Positions 44,985 to 56,879 of a stretch of DNA of 64,000 bases are shown one piece after another. The DNA is taken from NCBI GenBank assembly GCA_949752795.1, contig OX457074.1, positions 2,927,527 to 2,991,526 on the forward strand, given 5' to 3'. The DNA comes from Hyperoodon ampullatus. Lineage: Eukaryota > Chordata > Mammalia > Artiodactyla > Ziphiidae. Positions within the stretch are counted from its first letter, which is position 1; each line of letters starts with the position of its first letter. The notes beneath the pieces are model-generated. The model saw only the letters and a program-made list of their open reading frames with translations, did no database searches and had not been told where the DNA came from. The position numbers and the translations under genes were made by a program.

Positions 44985-45900
44985 TTATTGAATATTATTG
45001 AGTGCCTGTTCCATGCTGGGCTAGGGTTGAAAAGTGAGCTAAATTCAAATGGCTCTTATTTTCATGGAATTTAGCACAGAAGGCGTGAAACAGGGATACA
45101 GTTTAATCAGTAAGTGCTGCCGTGGGGAAAGGAAAGTCAAGGGTGGTGCAGGAACACACAGCAGGTGGACAGTCAGGGCAACGTGAACTGTCAGAGTGAA
45201 CTGTTACAGGCAAGTGGTGGGGTGGGGGATGAAGACAGACCTGGGAGGGGTGAAACATGGGGCTGGAGAGGAAGATGAGGTCAAGTCTAAAGGCCCTTGC
45301 TGTGAGCTCAGGTAAGAACTTTCTTTTTGACCCTCATTGCAATAGGAAGCTGCTGAGGGTATTTAAGCCACAGAAGGCCAGTTTTTGGGTTTGTTTTTTT
45401 TTTTTTGCGGTACGCGGGCCTCTCACTGTTGTGGCCTCTCCCGTGGCGGAGCACAGGCTCCAGACGCGCAGGCTCAGTGGTCATGGCTCACGGGCCTAGC
45501 CGCTCCGTGGCATGTGGGATCTTCCGGGACCGGGGCACTCGTGTCCCCTGCATCGGCAGGAGGATTCCCAACCACTGCGCCACCAGGGAAGCCCAGAAGG
45601 CCAGGTTTTGATTAGCATAAGGGAGGCTGGATCCTGCTAAGGTCTGGAAGACTAATTCCTAGGCCTTGTTAGCAAGATTACTGTCTAAAGGAGCCACAGG
45701 CATTCATGATACAACGCATTCAGTGCAATGTCAGAGAGGTCTGCGTGAAGTATGAGGGGGACACATAGAAGGGCTATCAAATCCAGCTGAGTGGCTGCGT
45801 TGCATCCCAGGAGGGAGGACAGGAAAGGCCTCCAAAAGTAGGTGATACTTGGAGCTGAGTCCTAAGGCGTTAAGTTGTCAAGGGTGGGTGGGTGGCAAAT
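44985..45900 (-). repeat. Diverged LINE (L2-like), antisense, with nested SINE
   Basis: AGTGCCTGTTCCATGCTGGG on the left and CTTGGAGCTGAGTCCTAAG on the right resemble reversed L2, divided by a young SINE. The family call is tentative. Confidence 0.4.
45392..45594 (-). repeat. CHR-type SINE, long-body form
   Basis: T-run, GCGGTACGCGGGCC to CCACCAGGGAAGCCC, with target duplication AGAAGGCCAG. Confidence 0.94.
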
Positions 45901-45949
45901 CTGGTTGAAGGGGCAGTGTGAACAGAGGAATAGATAAAAGAAGAAGAAA

Positions 45950-46890
45950 AAAAGAACATGGGTTTGTATGCAAACACCCATCAGATCAGTTGTTGGAATG
46001 TCAAGAGAAAGGCCTAGATTTTTAGGATCTGCTGCTAGAGAGGTGGGGTTGGAGACCATCAGAGGGTCTTGTTTGAAATACTAAACCACTGAATCTGCTG
46101 GGAGTGGGTTGGTAATGTTTGCATTTAGAAGGGAATAGCTTTTGACAAGATGGAAAGGAGAAGGAGTGGAGACAGAGAGGGAGTTAAGGAGATGATTGTG
46201 AACTCAGGGGAGAGGTGGGTTAGGGCAGTGGCTCTAAGTCCAGAAGGGGAGTTCTTTGCAAAATAAAGTTTTCAGATCTTGACATCTCATTGAGGGATAG
46301 GCGAGGGACGGGGCAGGTCAAGGATGCTGACAAGTTTCTGGCTTGGGGGGTGAGAGAGAGAATTGAAAGCAAGTATCTGAAAACAAACCTAACGTAATAC
46401 ATTGATCTGAAAACAAACCTAACATAATCCATTGAGCTGCAAACTCCCTCAGCCCCTCGCCAGTGGGCCACAGCCCCACGGTGTGTCCTGCGCCTACAGG
46501 TGAGGTCATGGGCCACTGGTGAGAATCCAGGATCTCCCAGGAACCGTCCACTCCTTTCCCAATTCCATAGTAACCCCACTACCCCATTCTGCGACCTCAA
46601 TAATAAATTCAGCCACCCCAATATACTCTGCTTAAGAACAGGAAAAGAAGAGGAAACATTTAAATATAATACTTTTTTTTTTTAATGGGGAAGTGTTAAT
46701 ATTCCATATGGCTCCATCAGTAAGAAAGGAAAAACAGATGGGGGCTACAGTCACATGGGTGTAGGTCATGGGCTATGGCTTCCTTCTTGATTGGAGTTCT
46801 TGGTCCAGGGGTGGACACCCACCGTCATTCCTCAGGACTCTGAACCCTTATCAGGGCTCCAGGTAGAGCAGTGGTTTCTTCTGCTCACCT
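45950..46890. other. Intergenic DNA
   Basis: No gene or clear repeat. An imperfect local duplication occurs at 46374-46435 (CTGAAAACAAACCTAAC twice, about 31 bases apart). Confidence 0.45.
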
Positions 46891-46891
46891 T

Positions 46892-47445
46892 TGTTACCTG
46901 AAAAACCCAGTCTGCCTCCTGGTGGGTTTCAAGCTAAAAGACACAACCAAGCCAAAGAGTGGGAGAAGGATTTATTACTTACAACAAGTAAGGAGAACAC
47001 CAGGGATCTTTCCCAAAACAATAAAATTGGGGAAGTTTTAAGCTAAGGATACGTGCATATTCATGAAGGGTCCACAGGAGTCCAAGCTTGAGTTGATTGA
47101 AGTCATGAGGGTCAGAAAAGGTCCACATCATTATCCCTTAGGTTCCAGCTGATCTGGTGGTTGAGCACTTCAGGCTGATCTTTACCAGTGAAGCAGAACT
47201 GGGAGTCTTTACAACTGATATATTATCTTTGATATAGTACAATAATTTCTCTCGCCTGATAACAGTTGTTTGTTGTTGCATTCTTTTGTTCCCTTAAAAT
47301 CTTTCATTACTGAGACCTGTTCAAGGGCAAGCATTGTGGCCAGGCTTACATCAGCAAATGGCTTAGGCCAAAAATGGCCTCTCTTATGTCAAGAAAGCCA
47401 TACCTGGTTCTCTTTCTCCAGGGGCCCCTTACCTTATCTACTTAC
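46892..47445 (-). mobile_element. Solo LTR copy 3 of the unnamed family
   Basis: Most complete copy, about 554 bases: TGTTACCTGAAAAACCCAG to TTATCTACTTACG. Minus-strand AATAAA at the TTTATTA block (about 46971-46977). Blocks are shared with copies 1 and 2. No viral internal region adjoins it. Confidence 0.78.
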
Positions 47446-47783
47446 GCCTTTACTCAGGGCACAGTGCCCCAGAGGTTCTCTAGGCTCCACCGGTACCCTC
47501 CTAGTCCCCCTAAGATGTGGTGACCATCATAGGACCTCAAGATCAGTGGTGGGCCCAACAGCTTGACTCCCTTTTCTGTCTGTTTTCCTAGTGCCAGGGG
47601 AGCCTCCAGTGGCCAAAGGCAATCTCAGCTTCCACTTCAAAGGGATTAGTATTTTGTGCCCTGGTGACAGCATTCCTTCCTTCACATTAGCAAGTTCAGA
47701 GGACAAGAATGATGTTCTGAGGGTGGGTCATTGAAGTCATCTGAACCACCCTTCTCCACCGCCCCCCCACAGATCCCTGAGCC

Positions 47784-47976
47784 TTTTTTTTTTTTGCGGT
47801 ACACGGGCCTCTCACTGTTGTGGCCTCTCCCGTTGCGGAGCACAGGCTCCGGACGCGCAGGCTCAGCGGCCATGGCTCACGGGCCCAGCCGCTCCGCGGC
47901 ATGTGGGATCTTCCCGGACCGGGGCACGAACCTGTGTCCCCTGCATCGGCAGGCGGACTCTCAACCACTGCGCCAC
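47784..47976 (-). repeat. CHR-type SINE, long-body form
   Basis: T-run, GCGGTACACGGGCC to CACTGCGCCAC. The last head bases are missing. Target duplication GATCCCTGAGCC. Confidence 0.93.
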
Positions 47977-47979
47977 GAT

Positions 47980-49820
47980 CCCTGAGCCTTTTGCCATGAA
48001 AGGAAAGCACCAGATGGATGTTGTTACTGGTTCAGGTCAGAGCACGTCCAGCAGGCTCTTCGCAGCACCTCGTCTTTGGAACATGGTATCTCCTCGCTGG
48101 CACCAAACTGGGGCTTCACCAGGACAGTGCTCACTCTGTAAGGCCACCAACGTCCAGATGATGGACCAGATTGACAAACCCCTAGGGACTTTTGCTTTAC
48201 TGGGATGGAGGAAGAGGGCCGTGAAAAGACCAAGCAGAGAGGGTCAGAGGTGTGAGGACACCACGCAGAGACACGATCGATCGTTGAAATTCTGATGATC
48301 CTGAGCAGTAAAATGATGCCAAGCCAGGAAAAGGGAGGAAGGTGGGTGGGATGCTCTTGAACTTCTGATTTCCTGGTCAACTAACATCCAGCTGAATAGT
48401 TTCCAAGTTTCAAATTCTCTAGCACGTTCCTTCCACAATGCACGTTCACCGGAGACTCCCAGGATGAAATTCCCAGGCCTCAGAAGGAGGACAGGGGAAG
48501 AGGAGACAGCTAACTAGTTAATTCCAGGCTCAGCTCCAGGGCTGGCTGCAGCTTGAAGTCCTGCCTAGTGGATCAGGCAGCTCCGCCTCCACCCCTGCAG
48601 CCCTAGGGAGTGGAGTCTTATCTGGGCCTGGGTCTTATCTGCTCAGCATGTTGGTGCCTCAGGCAGAGGGCAATTACCCAACCCTGACCTCAGGGTCTCA
48701 GGGAAAGTTAGTCAGAGCCCCCAGCCTCCTCCCACCCATTTCCCAGCTGAGCTTGAGGCCTGGGGACTTAGATCAGCTTTGTGGGTGTATTCCACCTGTG
48801 CCGTCACACGGGGCCCCCTGCTTAGAAGGGCCCTGTGCTTCGTTTAACACTCTGTTGCTTCCATCTTGAAATTCTCAATTTTTGAACAAGGGTCCTACAC
48901 TTTCATTTTGTCCTGGGCCAACATGTGTCTGGTCCTGTGTAGGAAGACAGAGGCCCTGGCCTGCTGGAGAAGGCAGGATGCTTATCCAGGGGCAGGGTTT
49001 AAAGTGGGGTTCAAAATAGCATCGAAATGCTCGTACTCCCTGCCCACCTCCACCATTTCTGAGGGTTAGAAGCTGGGGTCGGTGGGGGTGACTCTGCAGT
49101 CGTGTCTCAATGTCCCCCTGGCCCCTCTGACTTTTCTCTACCAGACCACTGAAATGGGTGAAGGGGGTGACATCACCTGCAGCATCGGAGCTGAGGAAAC
49201 AAACCAGTGGGGCCAGGAGAGGAGAAAAAGGCCAAGAAGAGATGAGGACTCTGCCCACTGCCCCATGCCGTCCGATCAGATGCAAATTCCTCAAGACTCT
49301 ACCTTCTACCCTGCTCACACACTCACCCGTCTATCCCTTTGTTCCAACGGCCTCCCACTGAGCTCCCCTCATCTGGCCCCTCTCCTCCCACCCCCAACGC
49401 CTTGGCTGCAGTGTTTCTCTTGCTCCCTTGCTTACCTCCTCTAAGACCAAGTCACGACTTGTGGGTTGAGCACCAAGGCCCTTCCCACACCATGGGTAAG
49501 GGTCCTGCTTACCCCTGAGGCCTCAGCTCTCCCCACTGCTCACCCCACCTGCCCCCAGGGCTCCATCAGTGGAGCTTTTCTTAATTCCTCCACCAGCTCA
49601 TGCTGGGCTTGAGACACCTTCTGTATCCAGCTAATTCACGTAGAATCACAAGTAGGTTTAAGCATCCCTTCTAGGAAAGCTTTTCCGGATTCTCTCCTTT
49701 ATGACTGAATGAATAGGTCATTCAAAATTAGGTAGTTCAGAATTTAAGAAAGAAGTGTAAAATGGCATCCACGAACAGTCCCTCCTTCCTCTTCTCCTGT
49801 ATTCCTCCCTGGAGGAACCA
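47980..49820. other. Intergenic DNA
   Basis: No gene or clear repeat. Moderate-length open frames lack splice or family support. Confidence 0.45.
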
Positions 49821-50069
49821 ATGTTAACTGTTTCTCACATGAGCTCTCAGAGATGTTTTATGCAGATACAAGTCAACACATATAAACATTCTCCCTCCTT
49901 TTACACAAATGGTAGCGCTTCATGCTGTTCTGAGCTTTGGTCTGGATTTCTTTTTTTTAACCTAGCTGGACTTCACTTACCTTTGGTGTCTACATGTACT
50001 CCTGAGCCTATAACCTTTCATTTTAAACTCTCCTTTAGTCTTCCATTTATTTATTTATTTATTTATTTA

Positions 50070-50270
50070 TTTTTTTTGCGGTACACGGGCCTCTCACTGT
50101 TGTGGCCTCTCCCGTTGCGGAGCACAGGCTGCGGACGCGCAGGCTCAGCAGCCATGGCTCACGGGCCCAGCCGCTCTGCGGCATGTGGGATCTTCCCGGG
50201 CCGGGGCACGAACCCGTGTCCCCTGCATCGGCAGGCGGACTCTCAACCACTGCGCCACCAGGGAAGCCCC
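50070..50270 (-). repeat. CHR-type SINE, long-body form
   Basis: T-rich tail with TTTA units, GCGGTACACGGGCC to CCACCAGGGAAGCCCC. Target duplication TAGTCTTCCATTTATT. Confidence 0.95.
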
Positions 50271-50284
50271 TAGTCTTCCATTTA

Positions 50285-50400
50285 TTAGTCAAGTTTCAAG
50301 CTCCTTGAGGGCGAGGGGCAAGTCTTTGATGTTTGTATTTCCAGCACCTGGAACACAGTAGGTGCTCAACGAATGGGTGTGAAACGACTGAGTGATTCCT
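50285..50400 (+). repeat. L2 LINE 3' end
   Basis: AAGCTCCTTGAGGGCGAGG, then CACAGTAGGTGCTCAACG. Confidence 0.72.
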
Positions 50401-50861
50401 CCGTACAGGCTTACTATGCGCCAGGCATTGTGTATTGAATATACACTATGTCATGCACAAATGAATAAACCAAAGATAATGAATGGACAGCCCTGGGAAT
50501 CTAGCATAATGGAGGGGCCAGGCTAGGCACAGACCCGGCTTCCCTGGAGGTCCTGGTGTTCTGCCCTCTGCTGGTCACTCCAGGCAAGGACAACATCCTG
50601 CAGGCGCTACCTTCCTGACAATGCTGTCCCTGGGGGCCCTTCCGTGAAATAAACCCACGGTAGGGGCTCCTCAGACTGTTGGCAAGGAGGAGAGGTTCTC
50701 CCCTCAGCTACTGGGGATGGAAAAGGAGGGAAAGGTGGAGGGGGGTCTCAGAGAGAGAAGTCTCAGAGAAGCTGAGCTGGGAGGGGAAGGAAGAGGGGAT
50801 GGCGGTGGGTTCAGAGCCATTAGTGAGTAGTTGTGAAATCACTTTAGTAGTTGTGACCAGA

Positions 50862-51099
50862 TTTTTTTTTTTTTAGTATTTATTTCTTTATTTATTATTT
50901 ATTTATATTTATTTTGGCTGCGCCAGGCCTTAGTTGCAGCACACGGGATCTTCGTCGCGGCTCATGGGATCTTTAGTTGCGGCGCGCAAACTCTTAGTTG
51001 TGGCATGCATGCAGGATCTAGTTCCCGAACAGGGATCAAACCTGGGCCCCGTGCATTGGGAGCGTGAAGTCTTACCCACTGGACCACCAGGGAAGTCCC
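50862..51099 (-). repeat. CHR-type SINE, variant body
   Basis: T-run and TTTATT units, GGCTGCGCCAGGCCTTAG to GGACCACCAGGGAAGTCCC. The body differs from the common form (TTAGTTGCGGCGCGC). Confidence 0.85.
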
Positions 51100-51362
51100 G
51101 AGACCAACTTTAAAAAAATAAAAACATAGAAAATATCAGAGTGCAATTTACATAGAATAAAGGTGAATATTGTTTCTCAAACTTTTATTTCAGTTTTGTG
51201 TGTGTGTGAACTGGTTTGTGGTGTAAAACAGATATCTTACTGAGGATCTTTGTACAAACAAACAAGCAAAAAATGGCGAAAGCCACTGGAGACAGGATGA
51301 GAAAGGTCCTGGGGAGTAAGTCCCGAGTGGGCGTGAGGATTCCCAGCAGAATCAAAGCTCAG

Positions 51363-51864
51363 AGAAAACCATAATTCAAAAAGACACATGCACCCCAATG
51401 TTCACTGCAGCACTATTTACAATAGCCAGGTCATGGAAGCAACCTAAATGCCCATCGACAGATGAATGGATAAAGAAGATGTGGTACATATATACAATGG
51501 AATATTACTCAGCCATAAAAAAGGAACGAAATTGGGTCATTTGTAGAGACGTGGATGGATCTAGAGACTGTCATACAGAGTGAAGTAAGTCAGAAAGAGA
51601 AAATATTGTATATTACCACATATATGTGGAACCTAGAAAAATGGTACAGATGAACCGGTTTGCAGGGCAGAAATTGGGACACAGATGTAGAGAACAAACG
51701 TATGGACACCAAGGGGGGAAAGTGGCAGGGGGGTGGGGATGGTGGTGTGATGAATTGGGAGATTGGGATTGACATGTATACACTGATGTGTATAAAATTG
51801 ATGACTAATAAGGACCTGCTGTATAAAAAAATAAATAAAATAAAATTCAAAAATTAAAAAAAAA
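51363..51864 (+). mobile_element. 5'-truncated L1 (ORF2 end and 3' UTR) with target-site duplication
   Basis: It begins in the L1 3' region (CACTGCAGCACTATTTACAA, AATGGAATATTACTCAGCC) and ends in an A-rich tail. Exact 12-base duplication ATCAAAGCTCAG (51351-51362 and 51865-51876). No intact ORF2. Confidence 0.95.
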
Positions 51865-52384
51865 ATCAAAGCTCAGGGCAGAAGGCAGGGCAACTTTTGT
51901 GGAGCTCATCCTCAATCTCAGTGCAGAAATCTTTCTACACCCCATGTGACAAAGACCTTTGACCTCCCTGACTCCAGACTTCCAGGCACCAGAAGCTCAA
52001 AATTTCTCAAGACTGTTCCATTGATGGACAGCTCAGACTGTTAGAAAGTTCTTCCCATTTGCCCCTCTAACTTCCAGAGACTCACGAGTCTCTGCCTCTG
52101 TTGCAACCAAGACTAGGAACAACTAGGCAAATAAATTGACAGCTAACAAGTGCTCTATAAGGTTTATTTTCCTTCCCATATAAGCATTTGTTTTTTTCTC
52201 AAGAATCTGACTTTCCATAGTCTTTATTATTCTGGTTATCTTTCTAGCAGTTAACATTATTGAGCCTATCATGGATGGGACACAGAGAAAAGGACTTTTT
52301 GCTTACTATTTTATTAAGTCTTACAGCACTGCCACGCAAAATAATGCCACGCATTATTGTCATTTTACAGATGAGGCACAGAAT

Positions 52385-52570
52385 TTTTTTTTCCAGCTTT
52401 ATTGAGATGTAATTGACACATAACATTGTATAAGTTTTAGGTGTACAACATAATGATTTGATATACACGTATACATTGCCAAATGATTACCACAGTAAGT
52501 TTAGTTAACACATCCATCACCTCACATAGTTACAATTTCAGAACTTTTATATTGCTTACCCAAATGCACC
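52385..52570 (-). mobile_element. Old L1 3' UTR, minus orientation
   Basis: CAGCTTTATTGAGATGTAAT, AACATAATGATTTGATATAC and CATCACCTCACATAG are typical antisense L1M 3' sequence. Confidence 0.8.
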
Positions 52571-52776
52571 CACCCAGTTAGTGGCAGGATGAAATTTATC
52601 AGTGTCTTTGTGTGATCCCTAGAACTGAACCTGATCCTCTGAATGTGGTTCGGCTGGCTCAGAATGGAGAGAGGATCTTTATCCTGACTCCCTCTCTGTG
52701 GACAACTTTTGATCTCAGATTTCTCATCTGTGACCATGGCAGAAACATGTCTCTAGGCAGGTACTTTTTGACTTTT

Positions 52777-53182
52777 GTTTGTTTTTTTGTTTTTTTGTTT
52801 GTTTTGCGGTACGCGGGCCTCTCACTGTTGTGGCCTTTCCCGTTGCACAGCACAGGCTCCGGACGCGCAGGCTCAGCGGCCATGGCTCACGGGCCCAGCC
52901 GCTCCACGGCATGTGGGATCCTCCCGGACCGGGGCATGAACCCGTGTCCCCTGCATTGGCAGGCAGACTCTCAACCACTGCGCCACGAGGAAAGCCCTGT
53001 TTTGTTTTTTTAACTTATTGAAGTATAGTTGATTTACAATATTGTGTTAATTTCTGCTGTATAGCAAAGCGATTCAGTTACACATATATATACATTCTTT
53101 TTCATATTCTTTTCCATTATGGTTTATCACAGGATATTAAATATAGTTCCCTGGGCTATACAGTAGGACCTTGTTGTTTATC
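52777..53182 (-). mobile_element. Truncated L1 3' end with a SINE in its poly(A) tail
   Basis: The composite is flanked by a 14-base duplication ACTTTTTGACTTTT (52763-52776 and 53183-53196). The L1 part is at about 53010-53182 (TTGAAGTATAGTTGATTTAC). The SINE at 52798-52998 interrupts the antisense T-tail. Confidence 0.88.
52798..52998 (-). repeat. CHR-type SINE, long-body form, inside L1 tail
   Basis: GCGGTACGCGGGCCTCTCAC to GCGCCACGAGGAAAGCCC. Confidence 0.93.
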
Positions 53183-53196
53183 ACTTTTTGACTTTT

Positions 53197-54960
53197 TAAA
53201 TTGACATTCAGAATAGTGCATACAACATAATGCACACTTTAACAAAATTTTGTAAAGTGAACAATCAATGTAACCTCCACCCAAGGACAAGAAATACAAT
53301 AGTACCAGTACCCCTGGAAGACTGTTGCTGGCCCCTTTCTAATCATGGCCCTCTCTCTTCCCCAAAGTATTCCATATCCTCACTTATATGTGAATTACTC
53401 CTTTGCTTTGCTGGATAATTTTACCATCTAAGTTTGCAGCTCTAGACAATATACAGTCGTTAGTTTTGCCTGTTTAGAAACTTTATTTTTTATTTTTTAA
53501 AATTTATTTATTTATTTTGTTTTTGGTTGCGTTGGGTCTTCATTGCTAAGTGCGGGCTTTGTCTAGTTGCAGCGAGAAGGGGGCTACTCTTTGTTGTGGT
53601 GCGTGGGCTTCTCATTGTGGTGGCTTCTCTTGTTGCGGAGAACGGGCTCTAGGTGCGCGGGCTTCAGCAGTTGTGGCTCACGGGCTCTAGAGCGCAGGCT
53701 CAGTAGTTGTGGCTCTCTGCGGCATGTGGGATATGGGACCTTCCCGGACCAGGGCTCAAAGCTGTGACCCCTGCATTGGCAGGCAGATTCTTAACCACTG
53801 CGCCACCAGGGAAGTCCCAAGAAACTTTATACAAATGGAATAATTTATCATTTATCCTTTTGTATCTACCTTCTTCTGTTCAATACTTAAAAAAAAAAAT
53901 TCACCCATTTCGTTACATGTAGTTGTCCATTTGTTTTGTTGCTGTGTAATATTCCATTGTGTGGCCTTACTGCAAATTATTTATCCATTCTACTGTAGGT
54001 GGACATTTGAGTTCCAATTTTTGGCTATTATGTTGCCCAAAACTCTTACACATGTCTCTAAGTGCACAAAAGCACACATTTCTGTGGGTATATGTACAAG
54101 AGTGAAATTGCTAGATCATAGGGTATGATATCTTCAACTTTAGTAGATATCAAACTGCTTTCCACCAATTTACGCTCCTTTGAGAATTCACATTATTCCA
54201 TATTCTCGATAACATTCAGCATTGTCATTCTGGTGAGTGGTACCTCAATGGCATCTCATTTAGCTTTTAATTTGCATTTTCCTGATGACTGATGTGTTGC
54301 ATCTTTTCATGTGTACTGGTTATTTTGGATTTCCTTTTTTTTTATGAAGTGCCAGTCCCAGTCTTTTGTTATTTTCCATTAGGTTGTTTGTCTTTTTTCT
54401 TACTGAATTTTAGGAGCTTTTAACATACTCTGGATATAAGTTGTCAGTTATGCATTACAAATATCTTTTCCTGTTCTATGGCTTACTTTTCACTTCCTTA
54501 TTGGGGTCTTCTGATAAGAAAAACATAGAATATCATATTAATATGGTGACATATATCAAACTTTTAGAACCTTTTATGTCCTGCTTAAGAAGACTTTCCC
54601 TACCCTGAGGTCATGAAGATATTCTATGTTGTCTTCCAAAGCTTTATTGCTCTTTTTTTCACATAAAGGTCTATAATTCACATTCAATGTATTGCTGTGT
54701 TAGTGTAAACTGGGAGGAATTTGATCTCATATTTTTCCATATGGACACTCAATTGTCCCAGAATAATTTATTGAAAAAAAGGTCCTTTTCCCCACTGTTC
54801 TGTTGTGCTATATTTGTCATAAATCACTGGTCCAAGTATGTGTGCAGCTCTATCTGGGCTCTCTATTCTGTTCCATTGGTATGTTTGTCTTTCTTTTCAC
54901 CAGTACCACACTGTCTTAACTCCTATAGTTAATAGTTGATAATAAGCTTTAATATCTGTT
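53197..54960 (-). mobile_element. Old L1 (L1M-like) body, minus orientation, with nested SINE
   Basis: Antisense L1 3' blocks: TTTTGTAAAGTGAACAATCA, GTAATATTCCATTGTGTGG, GGTGGACATTTGAGTTCC, AGAGTGAAATTGCTAGATCA and TTATTGAAAAAAAGGTCC. No open reading frame survives. Confidence 0.82.
53485..53818 (-). repeat. CHR-type SINE, extended-body form, in L1
   Basis: GGTTGCGTTGGGTCTTCATT to CCACCAGGGAAGTCCC, flanked by AGAAACTTTAT duplicates. Confidence 0.92.
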
Positions 54961-55119
54961 AGTGCAAGTCCTCCCACGTCTCATGTTTAGGTATTTTTGA
55001 AGCTGGGATCGCTCATACACACAAATTCATTCAAATGTTTAAGGAGTGTGTGGGGTGGGGTGGGGAGGAAGGGTGCTCAGGAGAGAGATGGGGAGAGCAG
55101 AGCGAGGATTCTGTTTCCA

Positions 55120-56110
55120 TGGCATCCTCCTAAGGCGCGGGGCCGTATAACCACAGTGCCAGTCACCCTGTAGGGGGATCACACATGCGTGAGCGGGCTC
55201 CCTCGTCACTTGTCCCCGAGAGACAGACAGCTCTCAAAACCCAGACACCAATCCAAAGAAGACAATACTCCGTGTACGTCTCTTTCCCGCTACCCCCAGA
55301 GGTAGAGCCTTTCCTGCAAATCACGTGCGCTTGGTCAGCACCCAAATCAGCGACCCTGGACAAATTCGCCAAAAGAGATTCGCTCAGCCCTGCGGGTGAA
55401 CCCCATAGAGATTCCTATCGTCTGCTCGGGAGAAATAGCCCATCGATACGGCGAGAAACCGCCGCCAGAGATACCCTGAGCGGCTGAAACGGATTGAAGA
55501 GTGGATTCCTTGACTAAGGGATTTTTTTTTTCCGACTGAAAGACAACCTCGCAGTCTACTGCCCGAGTAGCGGACAACCCAGACAGACACACTTCAGTAT
55601 CTGGCCGACTTCCGGGCGGACGGACCCCCCAAACACACGCCCTCCTCCGCAGTCGGTTATTCCCTCCCGCTCCCCTCGGCTCCGTTGGGCCATTTCGTTC
55701 GCGGTTTCCAGAGCAGAAGTGTTTGGCCCTTCTGCATGTTAGCCAATGGGGAGAAGCATTCCCGGCAGCTTGCGGGGCGGGGGTGGGGGTGGTGGTGGCG
55801 TTTCCTAGACCAGAAGGCTGCCACTGTTCCCCGCCCAAAGCGGAATCCTCGGGATCCCTCGGGCACCTTCGGGCGTCCCCGGCAAAGCTAAAGTCACGCT
55901 CCAGCTCCCACAGACACTTACTTTTCCGCCCCGAGTCTCGCGCATGCGCACCGCGACCTTCAGGCAGGCTGTGAAATGAAAGCATCTTGAGAAAGAGGGA
56001 GGGACCCTAAATCTCGGTCAGGTAGGTCACGGGGTGGGACGCCGGCACAGCCTGAGATGGCCACTGCCGCCAGGGGCCTCCAAAACAGGAATTGTAGAAC
56101 CAAAAGGTCT
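55120..56110. other. CpG-rich unassigned stretch next to tRNA-Gln
   Basis: CpG density rises sharply against the AT-rich L1 DNA to its left and stays high to about 56.8 kb. There is a CCAAT box (AGCCAATGGG, near 55741-55750) and no recognisable repeat. A 212-codon open frame on the minus strand (55985-55347) resembles no family I know and is probably a by-product of composition. It could be an orphan promoter or a hypomethylated domain around the tRNA gene. Confidence 0.5.
56102..56105 (-). terminator. Pol III T-run terminator of tRNA-Gln
   Basis: TTTT on the minus strand, ten bases past the tRNA 3' end. Confidence 0.8.
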
Positions 56111-56114
56111 CGAG

Positions 56115-56186
56115 AGGTCCCACCGAGATTTGAACTCGGATCGCTGGATTCAAAGTCCAGAGTGCTAACCATTACACCATGGGACC
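56115..56186 (-). tRNA. tRNA-Gln, anticodon TTG
   Basis: A complete 72-base tRNA is encoded on the minus strand. The acceptor stem pairs GGTCCCA with TGGGACC, with discriminator T. The A box region is TGGTGTAATGG. The anticodon stem is CTGGA/TCCAG around the loop CTTTGAA (anticodon TTG). The B box is GAGTTCAAATC in a fully paired T arm. No intron and no CCA are encoded. A TTTT run ten bases downstream (56105-56102) is the expected Pol III stop. It is not a SINE head, since no SINE body follows. Human has a tRNA-Gln-TTG near this place on chromosome 17 (recalled, not checked), so this is probably an old syntenic copy. Confidence 0.95.
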
Positions 56187-56840
56187 CGCTCGCTGCTTTG
56201 GGCGGCCGGGAGCCTCCTGAAGCCACATAGCTGGCGCGCCGGGCTGCCTTTCGAAAACGGCAGTGGATGCCAGGTTTACCGGCTCTGGGTCCTGGGCTCT
56301 GGTCCCCAAGCCGAACTGGCAGGCAGGAACGGAGCAACGAGGGCTTCAGCGTCCCCGGCGTCCTATACGATCCCGGTCCCAGGGTGTCATTTCTTGCTGC
56401 CTCTCTCCCTGCTCTCCTCCAGGGGTCCTCACCGGGTTTGGGGAAGCCCGCGGGGGGCGGCAGGCTGGCGGGGTCGGCCTTAGCGGGGCTAGGCACGCGA
56501 TGTTGGGCCGGAGAAGGCCGGCTCCGACCCATAGACCCCGAGCAGGAGGCTCGGCGCTCGCATCCTGGGCTTCGTATTGTTTATTTATTTATTTACACAG
56601 CGACTACCCCGGGTAGGTTATTTTGGCGGGGAGGGAAGCTGACTGGCACGTCGAGGGACAGCCGTTCAAGGCCCAGGTGCCCCAAGCGCGAATCGCCGCT
56701 AGGAAGTGCGCCCCACCTGATTCCTTGGCGTTCCACGTAGCTAGAGCCACCGAGAAATCTGCACAGAAAGTTCCGCTTCCATTTCCCTCTCCTACTTTAA
56801 ACGCTACTTGGGGCATGGTTCCTTTTAACGTGTAGATTAG
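56187..56840. other. GC-rich DNA beside tRNA-Gln
   Basis: This continues the CpG-rich domain on the 5' side of the tRNA. A TTTA run lies at about 56579-56594. No gene recognised. Confidence 0.45.
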
Positions 56841-56879
56841 AATCAGATCAGTGAAAGAGACAATCCCTTTTGGACTTTC

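Noticed and set aside
51398..51583. 61-codon frame resembling the end of a reverse transcriptase
   Set aside because: It is the truncated 3' end of a dead L1 insertion bounded by a target duplication.
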